From Acidobacteriota bacterium (GTDB taxonomy: Bacteria > Acidobacteriota > Blastocatellia > RBC074): a stretch of DNA of 10,989 nt. The notes beneath the pieces were generated by a model, which searched no databases, was not told the origin of the DNA, and saw only the letters and a program-made list of their open reading frames with translations. Position 1 is the first letter of the stretch, and each line of letters opens with the position of its first letter. Of this stretch, positions 8,069-10,989 are shown one piece after another. Where the stretch lies: positions 1 through 10,989 of the forward strand of contig JAGNMH010000098.1 of the NCBI GenBank assembly GCA_017991275.1, written 5' to 3'. Made by a program: the position numbers and the translations under genes.

Positions 8069-8740
8069 CTTCAAATCTCCTGTCTTTGCTTTGCATTCTG
8101 TTCGACAGCAAACGCCCAAATAGCCAAAGCCACCGAAGACGGCGCGAAGCTCAAACTCGACAACCGCGTTTTGCTCACAAATGAAAAAGATGGCTTTATG
8201 GCCGTCAACCAGGTTCGTTATTCGCCTGACGGCAAACGTTTTTTAGTCATCGGCTGCGGTTACGAATGCAACGACAACATTGGCTTTCTGTTCAACGCCG
8301 ACGGCACCGGCAAACGAAAATTCACCGCACGTTGGGATTTCATTCTGCAAGACAAAGTTGAATGGTCAGCCGATGGCAAAAAGCTTTATTACTATCGGAT
8401 CAACTCCAGCGGAGCCGATTCACCGCGCAACGCTCCGCCAGAAGGTTGGGTTGAAGTTGACCTCGCCACCGGAAAAAAAGCCGCCGCCGTATCGCGCTTA
8501 CTGAAACCAGAAATCGGCTATTCGGTTTTCAGGCTCTTGCGCGATGATTGGCTCAATGTCCGCCAGTCGCCGGGAACAAGAGCCAATGTCATAGGCAAAC
8601 TTCCGCACGATGCCAAAGGCATTCGCTTCAGCGGCGAAAAGCAAAAAATCGGAAAAGACATCTGGGTGAAGATCACCCAAAACGGCTTGACCGGCTGGGT
8701 CAACCAAAACTTCTTATACGAAACTTCAAAAGATCATTAA
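8033..8740 (+). CDS. Secreted protein with PD40 repeats and C-terminal bacterial SH3 (SH3b) domain
   Basis: From the ATG at 8033 the product has 235 residues. Residues 1-28 form a signal peptide ending STANA|QI, with an arginine-rich n-region FRSFRLFR encoded by the nonamer repeat. Residues 55-125 hold two PD40/WD40-like motifs, VRYSPDGKRFLVIG (61-74) and VEWSADGKKLYYY (109-121); C75 and C79 between them could form a disulfide. Residues 163-229 match an SH3b domain (WLNVRQSPGTRANVIGKL, then WVKI and GWVNQNFL), a fold that often binds peptidoglycan or protein ligands outside the membrane. An in-frame ATG at 7979 directly follows the patatin stop. It would add 18 residues made largely of repeat-derived sequence, so I prefer 8033, although its ribosome site is weak too. 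The ligand is unknown. A full propeller is impossible at this size, so it may pair with another PD40 protein. Confidence 0.82.
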   Translation: MKSFRSFRLFRYLQISCLCFAFCSTANAQIAKATEDGAKLKLDNRVLLTNEKDGFMAVNQVRYSPDGKRFLVIGCGYECNDNIGFLFNADGTGKRKFTARWDFILQDKVEWSADGKKLYYYRINSSGADSPRNAPPEGWVEVDLATGKKAAAVSRLLKPEIGYSVFRLLRDDWLNVRQSPGTRANVIGKLPHDAKGIRFSGEKQKIGKDIWVKITQNGLTGWVNQNFLYETSKDH

Positions 8741-8747
8741 CCAAACT

Positions 8748-9392
8748 ATGCTGGAAAAATACTCACTCGCTCTGGCCATTGAAAATTTTCTGCCTGTTGC
8801 GCTGCTCGCTCTAGGCCTGTTTTTCATCTCTCGAATGCTGAATCGCAAAAGCGAAGTCGTTGGCGAACTTGGCTACGTCGGCGGCGTTCTGATCGTCGCA
8901 GGTAATCTGCTGAACGCCATCGGCAAACTGTTGAATGCAACCAGCGGCACTGAATCTGCCTGGATGAAAAACGCTCTGCTGTTTCTGTCAGCGCCTGGGT
9001 TCGTCTGCCTGGCCTGGGCGTTGTGGCGATCCAAACTGAAAGATTTAACCGCTGGAAAAGTCTGGCTGTTGCCGTTATTTTTCAACGCCGCTCTGCTGGC
9101 TTTGACCGCAGCCGTCAAGATGGTCAAAGGCGGCCAAACGTGGTTGAAACTCTTGCTGACCGTTGCCACCATCGCCAGCATAGCCGCCTTTGTTCAATTA
9201 GCACGACTGGCATTGCAACAGCGAAATCAGTTGATTGCCATGCTGTTTATCCTGAGTTTAGGAATGTCGCTCGCGCTTATTCTGCGAAGAAGCGACGGCA
9301 CAGAAGCCGCCGAATGGGCTAAACAAATTTCCAACACCATCTCATACAGCGTTTTTGCATTCGCGGCATTCAAAACAGATCAGCACCGCTGA
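8748..9392 (+). CDS. Seven-TM integral membrane protein of unknown function
   Basis: This 214-residue protein begins seven bases after the SH3b stop, so it is almost surely co-transcribed. Hydrophobic helices can be placed at roughly 10-29, 40-60, 73-93, 104-123, 130-152, 159-178 and 191-208, about seven in all. The loops are short, and the basic stretches (for example RMLNRKSE near 29-36 and WRSKLKD near 93-99) would help set topology. I see no catalytic motif, no nucleotide-binding loop and no family I can name. Given its neighbours, a role in the envelope linked to the SH3b protein or the patatin is possible, but that is inference from spacing only. Confidence 0.8.
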   Translation: MLEKYSLALAIENFLPVALLALGLFFISRMLNRKSEVVGELGYVGGVLIVAGNLLNAIGKLLNATSGTESAWMKNALLFLSAPGFVCLAWALWRSKLKDLTAGKVWLLPLFFNAALLALTAAVKMVKGGQTWLKLLLTVATIASIAAFVQLARLALQQRNQLIAMLFILSLGMSLALILRRSDGTEAAEWAKQISNTISYSVFAFAAFKTDQHR

Positions 9393-9496
9393 CCGTTAGA
9401 AAGCCCATTACTTGCAAAGACAATTGGCCAGGACTCGCCCGCCCAACCGGTCGTGGCGCTGATTCGCCGACTTGCCAGACGAACTTTTGCCGTGCT

Positions 9497-9520
9497 ATGT
9501 AAGTATGTACTTACTTACAT
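9497..9520. promoter_or_regulatory. Palindromic operator, probably for a TetR-like repressor
   Basis: The half-sites ATGTAAGTA (9497-9505) and TACTTACAT (9512-9520) flank a central GTAC, so 11 of 12 base pairs of a 24-bp palindrome match. It lies 28 bases before the adaptor start. The element TTGCCA (9472-9477), 18 bases from TATGTA (9496-9501), could be a weak promoter that the operator overlaps. In enterobacteria the equivalent ybhG operon is controlled by the TetR-family protein CecR. No such regulator gene lies within the window. Confidence 0.65.
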
Positions 9521-9548
9521 CTTTCCGTTGAGAAGGAGAATTGATCGG

Positions 9549-10697
9549 ATGAAGAACAAAATGTTGCGGGTGTCGGCCTTCGTCTTATTGCTGGCCGCAG
9601 TCGCCATAGGCATCAGTTGCTCTGGTAACGGCTTCGGCTTGGGTAAAAAAGACGAAGCTGTTTTTTCGGGCACGATTGAAACGCGCGAAATCCGTGTCGG
9701 GTCGAAAGTCGGCGGGCGCATCGAAGCCGTGCTGGTTGAAGAAGGTCAGGAAGTCACAGCCGGGCAAGCTTTGGTCAGGTTCGACATCGCGGAGTTGCAG
9801 GCGCAAAAAGCTCAGGCCGAAGCGCGCATACAGCAACAACAAGCCCGGCTTGAACGATTACTTCACGGCGCCCGACCTGAAGAAAAAGCCCAGGCCAGCG
9901 CCGCAACCGCGACTGCACAGGCCACTCTGGAATCCATAAAAACCTGGCCTCGCCCCGAAGAAATCGAGCAGGCTCGATCAGCCGTCGCCGCCGCAGAAGC
10001 CGACCTGAACAACGCCAGCACCGCATTTCAGAGGGTCGAAAAACTGCGAGCGTCTGGCGACATAGCTCAACAGGAATTTGATTCGGCAAAGTTTCGTTTG
10101 GAAAATTTCCGCGCCCGTCGCAATGCTGAAAAGAAGCGGCTCGACCTGCTGCTGAACGGCAGCCGCAAGGAAGACATTCGCGCAGCCGAGGAACGCTTTC
10201 GTCAGGCGCAGCAATCCGAAAAGTTGGTGCTGGCCGGCCCGCGCGCCGAAGAAATAGCCGATTCACGCGCTCAACTGGCCGAAGCCGAAGCCCGACTGGA
10301 GCAAATCAAAGTTCAGCTTGCCGAAGGCGAAGTCAAAGCGTCAGCCGACGCCTCGGTTGAAGTATTGAGTGTAAGGCCGGGCGATTTGTTGACACCGAAT
10401 CAAACCGTCGCGAGGCTGCTGGAAAAAGATCAAATCTACGTCCGAGTTTATATTCCCGAACCGCAACTTGGACTGGTCAAAGTCGGTCAGAAAGCCAAAA
10501 TCAAAGTTGACACCTTCAGCGACCGTCTCTTTGACGGAGTAATCGAGCAGATCAACTCGCAAGGCGAATTCACTCCACGGAATGTTCAGAGCCGCGATGA
10601 ACGCAATCATCAGGTCTTCGGCGTCAAAGTCCGAATAGACAACCGCGAAGGCAAATTGAAGCCCGGAATGGCCGCCGACGTTACGCTGGAGAAATGA
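9549..10697 (+). CDS. YbhG/HlyD-family periplasmic adaptor of an ABC exporter
   Basis: This 382-residue membrane-fusion protein links an inner-membrane ABC transporter to a TolC-type outer-membrane channel. An N-terminal hydrophobic segment (8-23) is followed by Cys24, which makes a lipoprotein possible, though the sequence GISC is an imperfect lipobox. The first lipoyl half is at about 47-79 (VGSKVGGRIEAVLVEEGQEV and continuing). A long coiled-coil hairpin spans about 81-260, with a TolC-contact tip of the RxxxLxxxGxIxxxEFDxA kind (161-180). The second lipoyl half and beta-barrel fill 262-382. The stretch GEFTPRNVQSRDER (338-351) resembles the same region of E. coli YbhG. The start at 9549 has AAGGAG at 9533-9538. 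A GTG further upstream (9453) would run through the operator and is unlikely. The stop lies one base before the ATPase start, so the two genes are coupled. The exported substrate is not readable. Confidence 0.9.
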   Translation: MKNKMLRVSAFVLLLAAVAIGISCSGNGFGLGKKDEAVFSGTIETREIRVGSKVGGRIEAVLVEEGQEVTAGQALVRFDIAELQAQKAQAEARIQQQQARLERLLHGARPEEKAQASAATATAQATLESIKTWPRPEEIEQARSAVAAAEADLNNASTAFQRVEKLRASGDIAQQEFDSAKFRLENFRARRNAEKKRLDLLLNGSRKEDIRAAEERFRQAQQSEKLVLAGPRAEEIADSRAQLAEAEARLEQIKVQLAEGEVKASADASVEVLSVRPGDLLTPNQTVARLLEKDQIYVRVYIPEPQLGLVKVGQKAKIKVDTFSDRLFDGVIEQINSQGEFTPRNVQSRDERNHQVFGVKVRIDNREGKLKPGMAADVTLEK

Positions 10698-10698
10698 T

Positions 10699-10989
10699 AT
10701 GCAGGCGATTTCAACGAAAGACCTGACGGTTCGTTTCGGCAACTTTACGGCCGTAGACCGTGTTTCGATCAACGTCGAACAAGGCGAGATTTATGGTTTC
10801 CTTGGCCCTAACGGTTCAGGCAAAACCACACTGATCAAAGCCCTGTGCGGATTGTTGCTGCCCAGCGAAGGCAGCGGCACTGTGTTGGGACTGGATTGCG
10901 TTAGACAGGCCGACGAAATTCGCCAACACGTAGGTTACATGTCGCAAAAGTTCAGCCTTTACGAAGACCTGACCGTGCGGGAAAACATA
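10699..10989 (+). CDS. ABC exporter ATP-binding subunit, N-terminal part (runs off the window)
   Basis: The first 97 residues of an ABC ATPase are visible, and the rest lies past the right edge. Walker A GPNGSGKTT is at 36-44 and the Q-loop glutamine in YMSQ at Q83. The signature motif and Walker B are beyond the window. The stretch IYGFLGPNGSGK and the ending SQKFSLYEDLTVREN resemble the drug/multi-compound exporter ATPases of the YbhF/CcmA type, which in YbhF contain two such domains. Whether this protein is a single or double ATPase cannot be told here. The start at 10699 has GGAG seven bases upstream and is one base after the adaptor stop, so this is one operon. One or two permease genes are expected downstream. 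Confidence 0.9.
   Translation, partial: MQAISTKDLTVRFGNFTAVDRVSINVEQGEIYGFLGPNGSGKTTLIKALCGLLLPSEGSGTVLGLDCVRQADEIRQHVGYMSQKFSLYEDLTVRENI

Noticed and set aside
9453..9548. A longer adaptor protein beginning at the GTG at 9453
   Set aside because: It would translate through the palindromic operator and place 32 unlike residues before a good signal sequence. The ATG at 9549 has a strong ribosome site.

Overview
The window looks like chromosomal DNA of an Acidobacteriota member, most likely class Blastocatellia. The evidence is a moderately GC-rich genome, an ECF-type sigma factor paired with a serine/threonine kinase fused to a WD40-like (PD40/TolB) propeller, short secreted proteins carrying PD40 repeats, and small dispersed repeats between genes. 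This assignment comes from gene style only; there is no rRNA or other marker gene here.

Layout. The minus strand (1-3605) holds a two-gene signalling unit: an ECF sigma factor (3012-3605) followed downstream by a very large membrane-anchored kinase-propeller protein (2858 down to the left edge, unfinished). From 3780 to the right edge every gene is on the plus strand: a zinc-independent NAD(P)H:quinone-oxidoreductase-like MDR enzyme (3780-4751); a lipoprotein with a Ser/Asn/Pro-rich linker and a glycine zipper (4810-5637); a PlpD-like patatin with a POTRA domain and a beta-barrel (5768-7978); a secreted PD40 plus SH3b protein (8033-8740); a 7-TM protein of unknown function (8748-9392); a YbhG/HlyD-type periplasmic adaptor (9549-10697); and the beginning of its ABC ATPase (10699 to the right edge).

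How the parts work together. The sigma factor and kinase probably form one phosphorylation-linked transcription module, because no anti-sigma gene is seen beside them. The patatin, SH3b and 7-TM genes are tightly spaced and are probably an envelope-directed operon. The adaptor and ATPase are one nucleotide apart and match the YbhG-YbhF type of ABC exporter. A near-perfect 24-bp palindrome just upstream is a likely operator for an unseen TetR-like repressor.

The least ordinary part of the window is its intergenic DNA. Three gene junctions carry three different inverted-repeat cassettes: a degenerate heptamer array (2898-2998), a pair of REP-like palindromes in opposite orientation (5641-5754), and a nonamer array (8006-8068) that runs into a gene and encodes the start of its signal peptide. 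I saw no tRNA, rRNA, CRISPR array, transposase or phage gene.
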